A stretch of DNA of 64,000 nucleotides, from assembly GCA_029962745.1 (NCBI GenBank), contig CM057154.1:27963769-28027768 (forward strand). Direction: 5' to 3'. Shown here piece after piece: positions 44,891 to 57,333 of this stretch. The notes under the pieces were generated by a model, which did no database searches, was not told the origin of the DNA, and saw only the letters and a list, made by a program, of their open reading frames with translations. How positions within the stretch are numbered: the first letter of the stretch is position 1; the number at the start of each line of letters is the position of its first letter. Both the position numbers and the translations under genes were made by a program. The DNA comes from Echinometra lucunter. Lineage: Eukaryota > Echinodermata > Echinoidea > Camarodonta > Echinometridae.

Positions 44891-47800
44891 AAAGGAGATA
44901 GCCCAACATGCTTTGTTCATTGGAAGTGCTTCCTGCAAGTAATATTTCTTCAATTAATTATTCATTCAAAACAAGTTACTATTATTTTAACCCGTTGAAC
45001 ACAATTTTGATTTCAGAATAATACACATTTTCCATAGACCCTAGCCCGAGTTATCTCGGGCATAGGGCTCAACGGGTTAAAGCTTCGTTGATCAGCTGTT
45101 TTCTTCAAACTGGCAACAGCAATCTGCTTTGTTTATTAAGTACACGACCAGTTGCATTCATGCTTCAGAAATAATATCCCTTGTACAGCAGTATTTTTTT
45201 AAAAACTTTGTTGATTTGCTTGGGAACATTAGTATTTCATTTTTAAAATTAATTGGCTTTTGGAATAGGAATTGTATCTGAGAAGTGAATTAATTGTTGG
45301 ACACTATAAGTATCATCACTATTTTATTTATTTATTTTTTTTTTAAGGACCACAATGAGTCAATGGCACAGAATGTCATCTTACTATATTTCATCAGTTT
45401 TAATTTGGAATGATAGATTGTTTTTACTGCTTGTATGCCGGGCTCAGGCACAAAAAATTAGCCTCGTAAATATGCAATCTTGGCCAATGGAGCTAATGTG
45501 TTTTATTATTTATTCATGGTCAGAGGTTTTGCGAATTTCTGAGTACCGGTAGGCTGTGTACACCTAGTAGGCTTAATAACCAGCTTGCCTCCTTTCTCTT
45601 CCACAAATAGCTACCTCATTTACTCCATATATTAACAACATTAGTGCATATTTACAAAGCAATAACAAAATCTGGTGTATGATTATCCAATCTATTCAAA
45701 ATGATCCAACTAAATCACCATTTGTAATATCATTTGTAAGCAGATGATATGTTATAGGAAGTGTTTTATAGTATTTTGATGGTGCCATATGGTATAGTTT
45801 ACACACATGCCCTGTGCATAAACATGTCATAGCTTCTGTTTTTTTCCTTCTCTCACTTACTCTCTCTCTCTCTCTCTCTCTATCTCAAAGCCCTCTGGAT
45901 CCTTCCCCTCTAAATTGCCACCCACACAAACACACTCACACATTCCCCTCTGTAGCTTTCCAATGGTGTAGTCTCAATACATACTAAACGCTACCACCAC
46001 CATGTACGGCCTGCTCATTTACCTGTGTGTGAGTGTGTTCCTGTGTATGGGTGAATCTACATGGTGGTTTATGTGGTATGTTTTTTTAATACATGTGCAC
46101 CATGTGAATGCTTCAGAAGATGCTTTTTAAATTGCATGCTTGTAGGAAAATGGGAAAAAGAAAGAGAAGTTAAAAATTGAATTAAAACAGATGCACAATA
46201 TTATGATATAAGCTGAAAAAAAAACTATACATGGATTGCAAAAGTTTGAAGAGAAAAAAGAATGAAAGGCAAAGATGCAAGATGGAAATGAAGAAGAAGA
46301 AGAGAAAGAGACAGAGAAAGAGCGAGAGAGAAAGAGTGAGAGCAGGGGTGCTGTACAGATAATTGATAATTTACTCTCATGTTTTGTAATGCATGTAGGA
46401 TCAAACTATTAGACACTTTCTTCTGCATGCATGGATCCACCAGATAAAACTGGTACAAAGCAATTATGACTGATGAATTTGCTTTTGTCAGAGTCATGCT
46501 TCCATTTATTTTCCAAGCAATTATTAATTTTTCTAAAGGTAAAAACATAGTTTAGATCAAAAATAGATTTTAAAAATGGAAATGAAAGATGAAAAGATAT
46601 CCATTTGTGATGTACCGGTATATGCATTGTTGGGTGTTATTTCTTGTTTGAAAATGTGTACATTAGTTGTGAAAAACCTGTTCAAGCTTTGATATAATTA
46701 CGTGTAGGTAATTTGCGAAGATGGACTCGGAGTATACATGTAAATATATATGTCAGGCAGTTGTAACATCTACCATGCCAGTAATTTGTCATAGCAAACA
46801 GCTTGTTGCACCCTTTTCATGAAAATTTGATAAAGGAAAAAAAATACTCCAGGGGTTAGATAAATAAACAAAAATGTATACCAGTAATTGTTACTGTTAT
46901 TCATTATAAATAAACTCCACTTTGTAAAGCGTCTATGCATTTGCATTGAACACTGTATACCATTCCATTCAGAACGCATATTTGTGTCATTGGTGATTGG
47001 TTATTGGAAGTTGTTTTTTTCTCCTGCATACTGCATGTCCCATACAAGGATGTAAAGAAATCTAGAAAGAATTACCATGTAGATCCACTACACAAAGCTG
47101 TGTTAACACATCATTCAGGCATGTTCTTTTCCATGCTATGACGTCATTGCTTTCTCACTGTACAGGATGGTGAAAGTTTGGCTTTTCTTAGCGCCTGCGG
47201 AGATGTGCTTCTTAAATTTTGAATGTGTAGTGCAGCTAGAGTTTATTCTGAGAACTGCTCAGTGATTTGTCCTGGAAAGGCTATGAAAGCTACTATAATT
47301 TTCTTTGTTAAAAGATATTGAAAGAAAAAGTAAAGAAAAATTAAGTAAAAAAAAAAGGGGGTGGAATTTATCATATTTTTTTTTTTGTGGAGTCTACATG
47401 TAATTATATATTTTCCTCTGTGTGATTTTAGCTTGACTTGAGAATATGTACTTGAAAGAATGTCAGTTTTGTTAGTGCCTTATCATCATGCTTAAAAAGG
47501 GTAAGGCTCGGACAGTATGATCAATTTCATTAAAAATGAAAATGACGTGAGTTGTATTGATATGGCTGAACCATCATAATGGTCACAAACAGATGAATTT
47601 CGAAGCTGACCACAGCTTAACTTTTGGCTTATAAAGAGGTTTTACTCTTCATTTGTAGCTCTTTACGATGAGTTTACTCTCTCAAAAATGGAAAATTGTG
47701 AGGACGTTTAATTGTTTAAAAATTGGGTACAGTACCCTTTTGGTCTACTGTAAAACATAGGATGCCATATTGTCGGACAAACCATTTATTAGGGCATGTA

Positions 47801-48655
47801 CAGTATTTCTATTGAATGTTTATTTTGGAGTGGGTGCTCATGTGTGTGTGTGTGCGTGTGTAGTAATAGACATTGCAGTATACATTGCAGTCAAAATAAC
47901 GTCAGCTCTCACTTGCAATATACATGTATGTACATGTATATCTCAATTTTCAGTGATAATTACCTGTCACTCCCGATATATTAAATTATATTGTGATTCA
48001 TGATAATAATGTGCATGTAGTTGTATAATGAGCACTCAACTAAATGTATTGTGACCATGATCTGTGATAGATAGATAATGGGGTGTCTAGTTCCATTGAG
48101 GTATACATCATCTTCCTCAAGGCCTGAGCATAATGATTATCCCCATTAGGACACGGTTTGCTGTTAGAAAAACAGACGGTGATTCTATTATTGATTTATT
48201 GAATAGAAATGATGGAATTTCCGGGAATGATTTGCCGAGTTGTTCCTTCAATTCATGATGATGAATTTAATCATATCAAAGCCTGTGATGAAGTATTAAT
48301 CTGCCGAAGACATTAGCTGATAATTCAGGCTGGGTTTTACGTGTAAAAAGTATGGAAACTGTGTGTTAATAATAATCATCATCAGCCATATTCAGGTGGT
48401 TCAAAAACATAATGGACCAGCAATTTGTGCTGCCTGTCCACTAGGCTATTCTGCTATGTAGGACCATCCAATCGATTCTCCAGTGTAAAGCTAAATGAAC
48501 TTGAACATTGAATGATTCAATTTGCTTAAGATTTTCCTTGTGTACTCTCTGCATAAACATGAGTATAAAGTCACTTTTTTTAAAAACTTGCATGTATATT
48601 TACCTCATTTTGTTTTGTAGGTGAATTATGATACGGGAATAAGTTGCCATTTTAA

Positions 48656-49239
48656 AGGAGAATGGAACCCAGGCATTAGTGGGCTTTTAGTGAATAGAGA
48701 TGAACAAGAAAGAATAAACAGTGAAAGTTTGAGCAGAATCGGACAATGTGTTCAAGAGTTATGAATTTTTAAAGCTTAAGTAAATCCCTATTATAGGGAT
48801 CCTTGAGTTGGCAACTTTGCCAGCATCTGTGATGTCATCATGGACAACTCTCTATTCATTTTGTATATGATTTTTCAAAAAAATTGGTTTATATGAAATT
48901 TCGAGTCAGGAATCAATATAATTCTTCCCAAAATGCTTGCAGAATTGATGTAGCCATGTCATACTCAAGCAGTAAATCAAAAGAATCTTTATTTTTCTGG
49001 AAAATGAAGAAAATGTTAAATTCTATGTTCAAAATGAATGGAGAGTTGTCCACAATGACATCACAGATGCTGGCAAAAAAGTTGCCAACTCAAGGATCCC
49101 TATAATAGGGATTTACTTAAACTTTCAAAATTCATAACTCTTGAAGAGATTGTCCGATTTTGCTCAAACTTTCAGTGTTTATCTGTCTAGTTCATCTCTG
49201 TTCACTAAAAGCAGACTGATGCCTGGGTTGCATTCTCCT
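48656..49239. mobile_element. 584-bp palindromic MITE with TTAA target duplication
   Basis: Arms of about 200 bp are inverted copies: AGGAGAATGGAACCCAGGCA at the left and its counterpart TGCCTGGGTTGCATTCTCCT at the right, continuing through CCCTATTATAGGGAT and AGTTGGCAACTTTGCCAGCA. The loop is about 160 bp. TTAA lies directly outside both ends (48652-48655 and 49240-49243), as for piggyBac- or Kolobok-class insertions. No coding capacity. Confidence 0.92.
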
Positions 49240-50086
49240 TTAATCACTCTTTCAAGAGTAGATTAAACTGTTTTGAATGCAGATTTCTGTTCAAATCATA
49301 GTGATCCCTCATCATGCCTTCTGAATTAGGTACATACAGTATCCAACAGTACACCCTTTACAAAATGTTAAAATTCTTCTTCTTCTTCCATTAAAAGTAC
49401 TGCTTCAAGATGCTGAAGATAATGCACTGTAGATGTGTGTGCATGTGGAGCTTCACACATGGTGTCCTAATTATGTCATGTTTTATTTGTAAAACTTCAT
49501 TCCCTTTTGTGCAGGTGCGTATATACATGTGTAAGTAAGAAACATAATGTAGTAGGCTTTACTTCTGCATCCCACTCAAGAAGAGCCTGAAGGCATCGAG
49601 AGAGGGAAATTGGGCTGGGTCCTGTGGAAGGTTCTTCCAGTCCTTGGAAGTTCTTGGAAATGTAAACTCTTACATGAATGCATTAGAACTGTGATAGAGA
49701 AGAACAAAGTTCTGTGACTGGTGTATTGATAGGAATTATCTCTTCCAGAACAATAATGTAATAGCTGCAGGATTTTGTTTAAATTTGTGGCAAAAAAAGT
49801 TAAGCACACCCTCAAGGGTGTACTCACTTTTGTTGGATACTGCATTTTTGCTCTTATATGAGAGTCTGCCAAAAAAAAAAACTAAACAGAGCACATTTAG
49901 TTAGATACATGTAGCTCATAAAGCAAAATGGAGCTGAGTTTAACAAGATGCGTCTGGAAAACAGACAATACAAATAACAGTATGCATTTTGCATTCTTAA
50001 CGCATTATTTCGCACCACACAGTTTTGCTTGCTTAGTGTTGAGGATCCTTTAGATAAAGACCCATGATGAATAACTTACTTACTTC

Positions 50087-50726
50087 GTCCCTGTTTTCAC
50101 GAAGTAATGGATGATCGCACAACTTAAAAAAAATTAGTTTTGAGTAAATCGCTTTCAAAGTTTCAAACCTCAATCTCAACCTCTTTAATGTACATGTATG
50201 AAGAGTGAATAAATTTTATATCCTGGTATAGGGCATATTCTGGACAATGTTCATTATCAATCATTTGCTTATTCATTTTATATTTTAGAAGAAAATGAGC
50301 TGTAAACATTGCTGTCATTTTGTGAAAACACAAAATTCAAGGACCCACTATGATTTTGTTTTCACGAAGTGACAGATCTCAGCCGTATGTAAAACAAATG
50401 GGACTTGATGAGCGTGCATTTGACGTAATTGTGCATGATCACGTGTTCAAGTCGAGGACGCGCTCTTATTTTTTTTCACGAAGTGATGGATCACAGCCGT
50501 GCCCGTAAAACATATGGGATGGCTGAAAGCCATCACTTCGTGAAAACAGAAAATCCTTTTACTAGGTATTTTCTTGACATCATCGCCATAGTTACATAAT
50601 TAGACATATTACGCTCTAAAACTCTGAGCTTCAAGACATTAGTGAAAGATGTCCAAAAATGCAAAAAGCTCAAAATTGAAAAATTTACGATTTTCCTCAT
50701 ATCCGTCACTTCGTGAAAACAGGGAC
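50087..50726. mobile_element. 640-bp inverted-repeat element with repeated terminal motif
   Basis: Perfect 19-bp terminal inverted repeats GTCCCTGTTTTCACGAAGT / ACTTCGTGAAAACAGGGAC. The TTTTCACGAAGT motif occurs again inside at about 50358, 50470 and (inverted) 50535. No clear target duplication. Confidence 0.82.
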
Positions 50727-51879
50727 AAATTGTTTCTACATTTCTTAGTGTATATTATCGATTCATGAGGTGCACCCAGTAAAAGCTTTAATGATTGATT
50801 ATATAGCTGGAGTAATGTTTGCTTGCATAGCCAGTACATAGAGGTAAACATGCCTTCATGTTAGCAAACTATATTTAGGACATGTTTGCATTGTGACTAA
50901 AAAGCTCAAAGAAAAGCAAATAATGCATGAACATGGTGCCCAGGATGACCTTCCTCTACAAAATGTCACACTCTATCATTCATGTATTGACATTTGATCG
51001 AGAGAAACAAAGGGAACATGCAACCCTGGAAATACTCCCCCACCACCTGATAAAAATTGCAAATTTGCGATGATGAATTGATCCTGATTAAAGATGGATG
51101 AATGTGAGACAATATCCACTGATAAAGAAAGCTTGCAACGGAGAGGGCATTTGACCTACTGCAATTATGAGGCAGCATATTAGTTGGATTATTTAGGAAG
51201 AAACAGAAATATTGGAAATGAATGAAATTATGTGCAAAGTTGAGGTATGAGACCTGCATGTAGCTGATCGATTTGTGACAAAGCGTCCAAATTGTGTGGT
51301 TGGCCCAACTCTACATGTAGGTGCAGAGCCCTAACAACATACCAAGTACATGTACATATGAGCACAAAGAGCAAACAATTTTGCACATATTGTGCCTGTT
51401 TTGGTTGCATCAGTATTTGTTGTTTGATGCTGAAAATTTTTGAAAATAAGCACTGTAAAATCCTCAAATTGGCGATGTGCTGAAATGTTCAAAATCACTG
51501 TTTAAGCCAAGTGGCAATTATTTTAATTTTCGCAACAAGTTTCTGTCAATTTATTATACCCCCTCCAAATGAAGTTTGAAGGGGGTTGGTCAGTACGTTG
51601 CAGATCTTGTGGATTGAACTATATCCTCGGTTTTCAATCATGGTATTTATATTCTGGATTTTGAAAGTGCCTAATCTTTAATGTCTCTCATTGCTTTACA
51701 GAAATATTGTCTCCCTGTTCATCAGATTTAGGCTTTCCAGCCATATGTTGCCAGTACACAATGTATGCACCTTCTCCATCTCATGAGGAGCATTTCAACC
51801 AAACGCTTTTTGCAGACGTTCACATCGCTAAACAAGCAACAGTGACTTTAGCATCCTAAAGGGTACCCACTTAACACCT

Positions 51880-52195
51880 TTGTGGAGATTGGCAAATAGA
51901 TTCACATTTTGCCAAAGGTCATTAGTGCCATATGGGACTCAAACTCGGACCATGAGATCCACAGTCCAGTGACATATACACTCGTGATCTGAATTCGAGT
52001 ACCGCCATGGCACTAAGGTCCTTTGGCAAGATATGAATCTACATTTGCCACTCTCTACCCAGGTGTAAATGGATACCCTCAGGAAGGAATTCCTTGAGCA
52101 CTGAAATTGGTAGCCTAGCTGAGCCGGGTTTATGTTGGAGCGCCTTGAGCACCTTCTCTGGTGGATATGTGCACTATATAAATATCCAATATTAC
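51880..52195. mobile_element. Two SINE fragments head to head
   Basis: TGGCAAATAGATTCACATTTTGCCAAAGG (minus-sense tail, about 51890) mirrors CCTTTGGCAAGATATGAATC with CTACATTTGCCA (plus, about 52018). The plus copy continues to a typical end, GCGCCTTGAGCACCTTC and CTATATAAATATCCAATATT. Confidence 0.6.
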
Positions 52196-52792
52196 TACTA
52201 TCACTTCACCCCATTGCAATCAAATATCTTATCAAACACGTCTTGGTTTACTGGAGACACTATTCAGCCATCAGAAATGGCTAATACAGGATTAAGGCCA
52301 TCCGATACCCAGCAAATTGAGCTGGTAATGCGGAGATTATTGCGAGGAAAGTGTTCATCCGATTTCCCTGAACTTTTAGCATATTATCTACAATCAGTCA
52401 TCTCAGACAGGCAGAGAAAGGGAGGTGGGTGTGCAAGGGTTGGGCAGTATGCTGGCACTGATTGAATCTTAATTCTTTTTAAGAATTATGAAGGTTATGT
52501 ACAGTTTTTGTAGCAGCAAGGAAATTGGAAAAGACATGTTAGATATTGTCTCACAGTGTTTGTCCCTGTATCAAAAGATACTTGTGTGAGATCATTTGGT
52601 ATTCAATCCATGATTTCCTATGAATTTTTAGTGTAAATATCGAAAAGGAATATACAGAGGAACACTGAGAAGCAAATGGGGCAAGAGTATCATGAAGGGT
52701 CATTTTCTTCAGTTCTTAGCATCAAAACATCTAAATAAGAAACAGCTCCCATTTCAAAGGGCAGGGAAGAAATATGACAGAGATACGGAAAG

Positions 52793-52909
52793 AGAGAGAG
52801 AGAGAGAGAGATGAGACAGAGAAGTATATACACATGTATGTGATTATAGAGAGAGGGAGTGAAATAAAAGAGAAAGAAAGAGATAAAATTTAGGAAGCAT
52901 GGGAGATAT

Positions 52910-52981
<72 letters not shown>

Positions 52982-52985
52982 TAAA
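52793..52985. repeat. (AG)n and (ACAG)n microsatellites
   Basis: GA run at 52793-52810, then GA/CAGA/CAGACAGA repeats at 52912-52981. Confidence 0.93.
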
Positions 52986-53119
52986 GTGAGAAAGAGAGAG
53001 ATTGGAAGTGGGGTAGGCAAAAGTGAAGGGGAGGGGGAGGAGAAAGAGAAAGAGAAACAGAAAGAGGAAAATTGTCCTGGTCAGGGCCTTCCAGCAGAGG
53101 AGGAGGAGGAGAGATGCGT

Positions 53120-53133
53120 GTTACCATGGTAGC
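53120..53133. promoter_or_regulatory. X-box-like RFX motif
   Basis: GTTACCATGGTAGC, one mismatch from a perfect RFX palindrome. A TGATGTCAG half-site follows 5 bp downstream and a CRE-like TTACGTCA lies near 53296. Motif match only. Confidence 0.3.
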
Positions 53134-53309
53134 AGTGATGTCAGCTGGTAGATAATGAGAGTGCAGTCTTGCCCATTCACCGCTCGCTCTAATTCTGCAC
53201 CACTTTACCTTCCAACCTATGGAATGACGATCAGAAAATGCAATGGGCCTAGAAGCCCAGTGAGAGCAAGCATACAGTCACATTTTCCCTCCCCCTTACG
53301 TCACAGGCC

Positions 53310-53483
53310 ATGGAAATGGGGAGTGATGCAGGCTTCTGTTTGACGCTGAGGATTGAGGAAGCAGGAGGCATTCGATTCTCTGGTGAAGAGGATGCATCAA
53401 CTGTTGTCTTAACGGTAGTAAAGTGGCAATCGTTTGATGGAGCGGAAATCGGACAGTTTGAGTCCACTATTTGGGGAGAATAA
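53310..53483 (+). CDS. Short ORF of 57 codons, possible alternative exon
   Basis: ATG in good context (GGCCATGG) opens MEMGSDAGFCLTLRIEEAGG and ends IGQFESTIWGE, then TAA at 53481-53483. The region is less AT-rich than its surroundings and has a possible internal donor (ACG|GTAGTA). No homology is recognised. It could be an alternative first exon of SGSM, a conserved regulatory block or chance. Confidence 0.2.
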   Translation: MEMGSDAGFCLTLRIEEAGGIRFSGEEDASTVVLTVVKWQSFDGAEIGQFESTIWGE

Positions 53484-54104
53484 CGAATTGAGTTACATCT
53501 TTTTGATGGAGTGATGGAGATCTTTCAGGATGCGGACTGACTTTGAGAGGGCTTGAACTTGCTTGAATGAAAGGAAAAGTCCAAATGTGTTTAAAATTTA
53601 AATAAATGCGTTACTTCATAATACTGCAAAGAAGGAATGAAACAGAACACTCCATCTCCTGGAAATTTTACTGGTTTTTCTTGGTTATTGACTTTTACAA
53701 TAAATGAATTATTCATTATCCCATCAAAGTATTACATCTTATCTCATATACTGAAAAAGAGAAACCATTTTAAATGATATAATTTTCTCAATAGTTTACA
53801 GAATTAAAGGTTTATGTGAAAAATTACTTTCAAACAGGTTTATAGTAAGTAAGTATTGGATGATTAAAATGTAACAAACCACTATGTATCATAAAAAATT
53901 GCGTTTTTCAGTGTAAAGTGTATGCCTTTGCTGTTGTTAATTTAATTTAATTTGATTGAATTCAGTTTGACTGACTTGGATCAGATGCAGTGTACACTGT
54001 AGCATCATCACTGTATCAAATGTATAATTCATTATTTTAAATGGATTTAGGATAAGAATGTAGGTAGATTTTTTTTTCATATTCCACTATTTTTTATTTT
54101 GTTT

Positions 54105-54178
54105 TATTTTATTTATTCATTTATTTTTTTAATTAATTAATTTATTTATTTATTTATTTATTTTTTTTTTTTTTTGGG
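54105..54178. repeat. (TTTA)n and poly-T tract
   Basis: ATTT/TTTA repeats pass into poly-T and then a short G run. Confidence 0.9.
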
Positions 54179-54902
54179 GGGGAGGACTTCTGTTAGACTT
54201 TGATTCGCCACAAAGAATTAGAAGAATGAAAAACATTCATTAGACCATGATATTACTTTGTATCAGTTTATCTGTGATATATTTTTTCCCTACACACTGA
54301 ATTATGATCTGTTATTTCCTGTTTCTATGAGACTTTACAAATTACTGGAGCATATAAATTTCTTCAATAGGTTAGTCACTATTGACGGAACTACATATTG
54401 CTGAGCACTTAATCTACTATGTAAACAACAGTATGTAGCAAGTCTGTTCACCTTAATGGCATTCCTTGACTGTTTGTTGAGCAAATACACCAAAGTGAAA
54501 ATTTTCTGAGGCATTTTTTTTGTATTCCATGTGTAGTCCCACATACATGACTATTGTGTAGGTATGTAATTATTAAATGTACCTGAACCTGCCATTTTTA
54601 AAGGTAATGACATTGCATTACCATGCAATTAGAGATCCTTCTGCTAAACATCTGAAGAAATTGCATTCATATCAAGATCTAAAAAAATTCATTCTTTCTG
54701 ATTTAGATTTGGAATAGTCATGTGAATGATGAAATTGAAATGACTACATTGTGTAGGTATTGAACTCCTTTGAGTAATAATATACATGAAGCCCGAGATA
54801 ACTCGTTTTGGAGTCTTTGGTGTTATACAAAAGTAAATCGTATCCAACATGTTAACCTGTCACAGTTTTTAGAACATGGGTCGCTTTTGGCTATCTATTT
54901 CT

Positions 54903-55051
54903 GGGCCCTGTTTCATAAAACTTGTTATCAGTAACAACTGCCATATTTCTGTGACAAATTTGCTCTCAGCCAATCAGATGCAAGGATTTCAGTAGCTTAT
55001 AACAGTTATTGCAACTTGTTATTGATAACAAGTTTTATGAAACGGGGGCCC
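54903..55051. mobile_element. 149-bp MITE (GGGCCC ends)
   Basis: GGGCCCTGTTTCATAAAACT and the reverse of the right end (GGGCCCCCGTTTCATAAAAC) pair for about 35 bp. The core carries TCAGCCAATCAGATGCAAGG, shared (inverted) with the element at 57.2 kb. Confidence 0.87.
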
Positions 55052-55568
55052 TGATATTTGATACGAAACAGTACCCCACCCCATCCCTCTCCCCTTTCTA
55101 TCGATGTCATGTCCTCACTGTTATGCTCTCTATCTCTCTCTCTCTCTCTCTCTTAGAAGATTTGGAGAATATGAGAAAATATATAGCACTTAAAAAGAGA
55201 AAATGAAATTAGTAGATGCTTAATAGGGATTGCCTTGCCTCGGGTGAAACTTTTGCATTGATTTTCAGCTTTTGTGCAGAAACCGCGAAATAAGTTGTTG
55301 ACGGCACCATTTTCGCAGCAAGTGCAGGAGAATGGGAATTGATTTTGTTTCAAGTGGATTGGTGATGGTGGATGATAAAAGGTCATGTTTATGGAAAGAA
55401 AATGAAGAAAAAGATGGTGGCAAGATATTTTGTTGCAAAGAATTTATATTGAAGTAAGTAAACATTGGGTATATTTTGTAAGGAGAGATGAAATAATTTC
55501 TCAGCTGTAGTTCTAATAGAGTATCTAAGCATTGAAAGTATATGCATGGAGGATTTACCTCCATGGTA

Positions 55569-55752
55569 TATGCCATGTGAATGGCTTGGGAGCATTTAGA
55601 TGTAAATACACAATTGCAATATTGATAAAATAATTCTACTCTTCTCACTATTGATGGATATATGCCATGTGAATGGCTTGGGAGCATTTAGATGTAAATA
55701 CACAATTGCAATATTGATAAAATAATTCTACTCTTCTCACTATTGATGGATA
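55569..55752. repeat. Two tandem copies of a 92-bp repeat
   Basis: TATGCCATGTGAATGGCTTG at 55569 and again at 55661, near-identical through CTTCTCACTATTGATGGATA. The same pair appears after the assembly gap at 63.6 kb. Confidence 0.95.
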
Positions 55753-56423
55753 TTCTGTAATTAAATTGAATAGAATTGAAACTGTCTATTTCTATGAAAG
55801 AAATTCATCGCAGCTAATGGTAGTATTGTAAATCTTTTACAGAGAATTCGAAATCATAATATACAGGATACAGGTCAAAGTATGCAATCATAAATATACA
55901 AATAATCATAAAACAATCATGAATATAGAAATAAAGCAGAAATTTAAAAATGGGATACAGATTCATGTATATTGAGTGTTACTTTGAACTCTGTGACGTA
56001 TGAGATGAGTATTTGCCTTTTAGCATTTTGTTTCATTGGGATAGGCAGTGATTTATTACAAAACAGATCTTTCGAGGAAAATGATTTTCCAACGAATCTT
56101 GAATAAAGTATGAGATGATTGAGACAGTAGCAAGATAAGATATTATATCATCTTACTAAAACATGACGTATCAGGTCGCATTGTACCTCAGGGAGTAGGG
56201 ATATAGTTCTACAGCTATAATGATAGTCTACGGGATACTGCATCTGACAGTCCGGGCAACTGATTGGAAATTGATTGCCCTCTTAATCTTGAATAATCTA
56301 TGACTTGCAGATAGATTAGTCCGCCTGCATCACACCCTTCACCATGCCTCCTTACAGCCCTGCCGCCGAGGGGATGAAACCTCATCTGGTATCCTATTCC
56401 CTTCCTCTGTCCTCCGTCCTCGA

Positions 56424-56437
56424 GTTGCCATGGCAAC
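56424..56437. promoter_or_regulatory. Perfect palindromic RFX X-box
   Basis: GTTGCCATGGCAAC, an exact match to the inverted-repeat X-box bound by RFX factors. It lies in a locally G+C-richer 400-bp stretch (about 56.2-56.6 kb) of SGSM intron 3. Function is not shown. Confidence 0.35.
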
Positions 56438-57030
56438 TGGTCTGGTTGTCGTGGAGACTGCTGGCGTGGACAAACCCAGGGCATATGTCTGCTTGACATT
56501 CTAATGAGGTTTTTATGGACGTACACATAGAGGGCTGACATGCATGATATTGTTACTACCTTAACCGCTGATCTCCTGATGTTCCAATGGGATGATGTCC
56601 TATGGGACATCCTGAATGATCACATTGATGCTTTGAAGTCATATTTTTCTCTTTTCTTTTCTTTTCATTTGAAACCTTTCTCACCATTTATGCCTTCCAG
56701 ATTTTCATTGGCTCTTGTCACCTTCCCTATCATTTTTTCCTCATTTCATTCTGCAATGATGCCTGTGGCTTTCTGAAAGATGAATTGATATCAGATAGCC
56801 TGAATACAAGTTGATACAGGAATCTAATTTTACTACGTATTTAGTCCCTTCTCTCTTGCTTCTAATGACAAATATACATGTATTACAGGGCAAAATGCTA
56901 CTGTTTGAAAGTTGAGTCTGCCTGTCCCGTGGTATGCTTTGAAATGAAAAGTATAAACAGTTTAGGCAAGTCACTGTTGATTTTGTCTTTTCTTTGCAAT
57001 ATTTGCCCAGTCTGACAAATGTGCTTGATC

Positions 57031-57196
57031 TGGGCACCATTTCATGAAAGTTGTCAGCACTGACAAGTTCTCGGGCAATTACCATAGTAACAGTCGATGA
57101 CCAGTGCTTCTCAGCCAATCAAACTCAAGGATTTTACTGAAATTGTCAGAGAATGACAACTTGTCAGTGCTGACAACTTTCATGAAACGTTGCCCA
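57031..57196. mobile_element. 166-bp MITE
   Basis: TGGGCACCATTTCATGAAAG at the left and CTTTCATGAAACGTTGCCCA at the right pair, and the pairing continues through GTTGTCAGCACTGACAAGTT. The core contains CAGCCAATCAAACTCAAGGA. Confidence 0.88.
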
Positions 57197-57198
57197 GG

Positions 57199-57333
57199 GG
57201 AGCATTTCATGAAGAGTTTTGTCAGTGATTTTCACTGACAACTGTTATAAGCTACTGAAAATCCTTGCATCTGATTGGCTGAGAGCAAATCCGTCGGTGA
57301 TTTTCACCGGCAAGACTCTTCATAAAATGCTCC
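57199..57333. mobile_element. 135-bp MITE adjacent to the previous one
   Basis: GGAGCATTTCATGAAGAGTT and AACTCTTCATGAAATGCTCC-like right end (AGACTCTTCATAAAATGCTC) pair. Each arm holds a small palindrome (GTGATTTTCAC / GTGAAAATCAC). The core CATCTGATTGGCTGAGAGC matches the 54.9-kb element in the opposite orientation. Confidence 0.86.
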
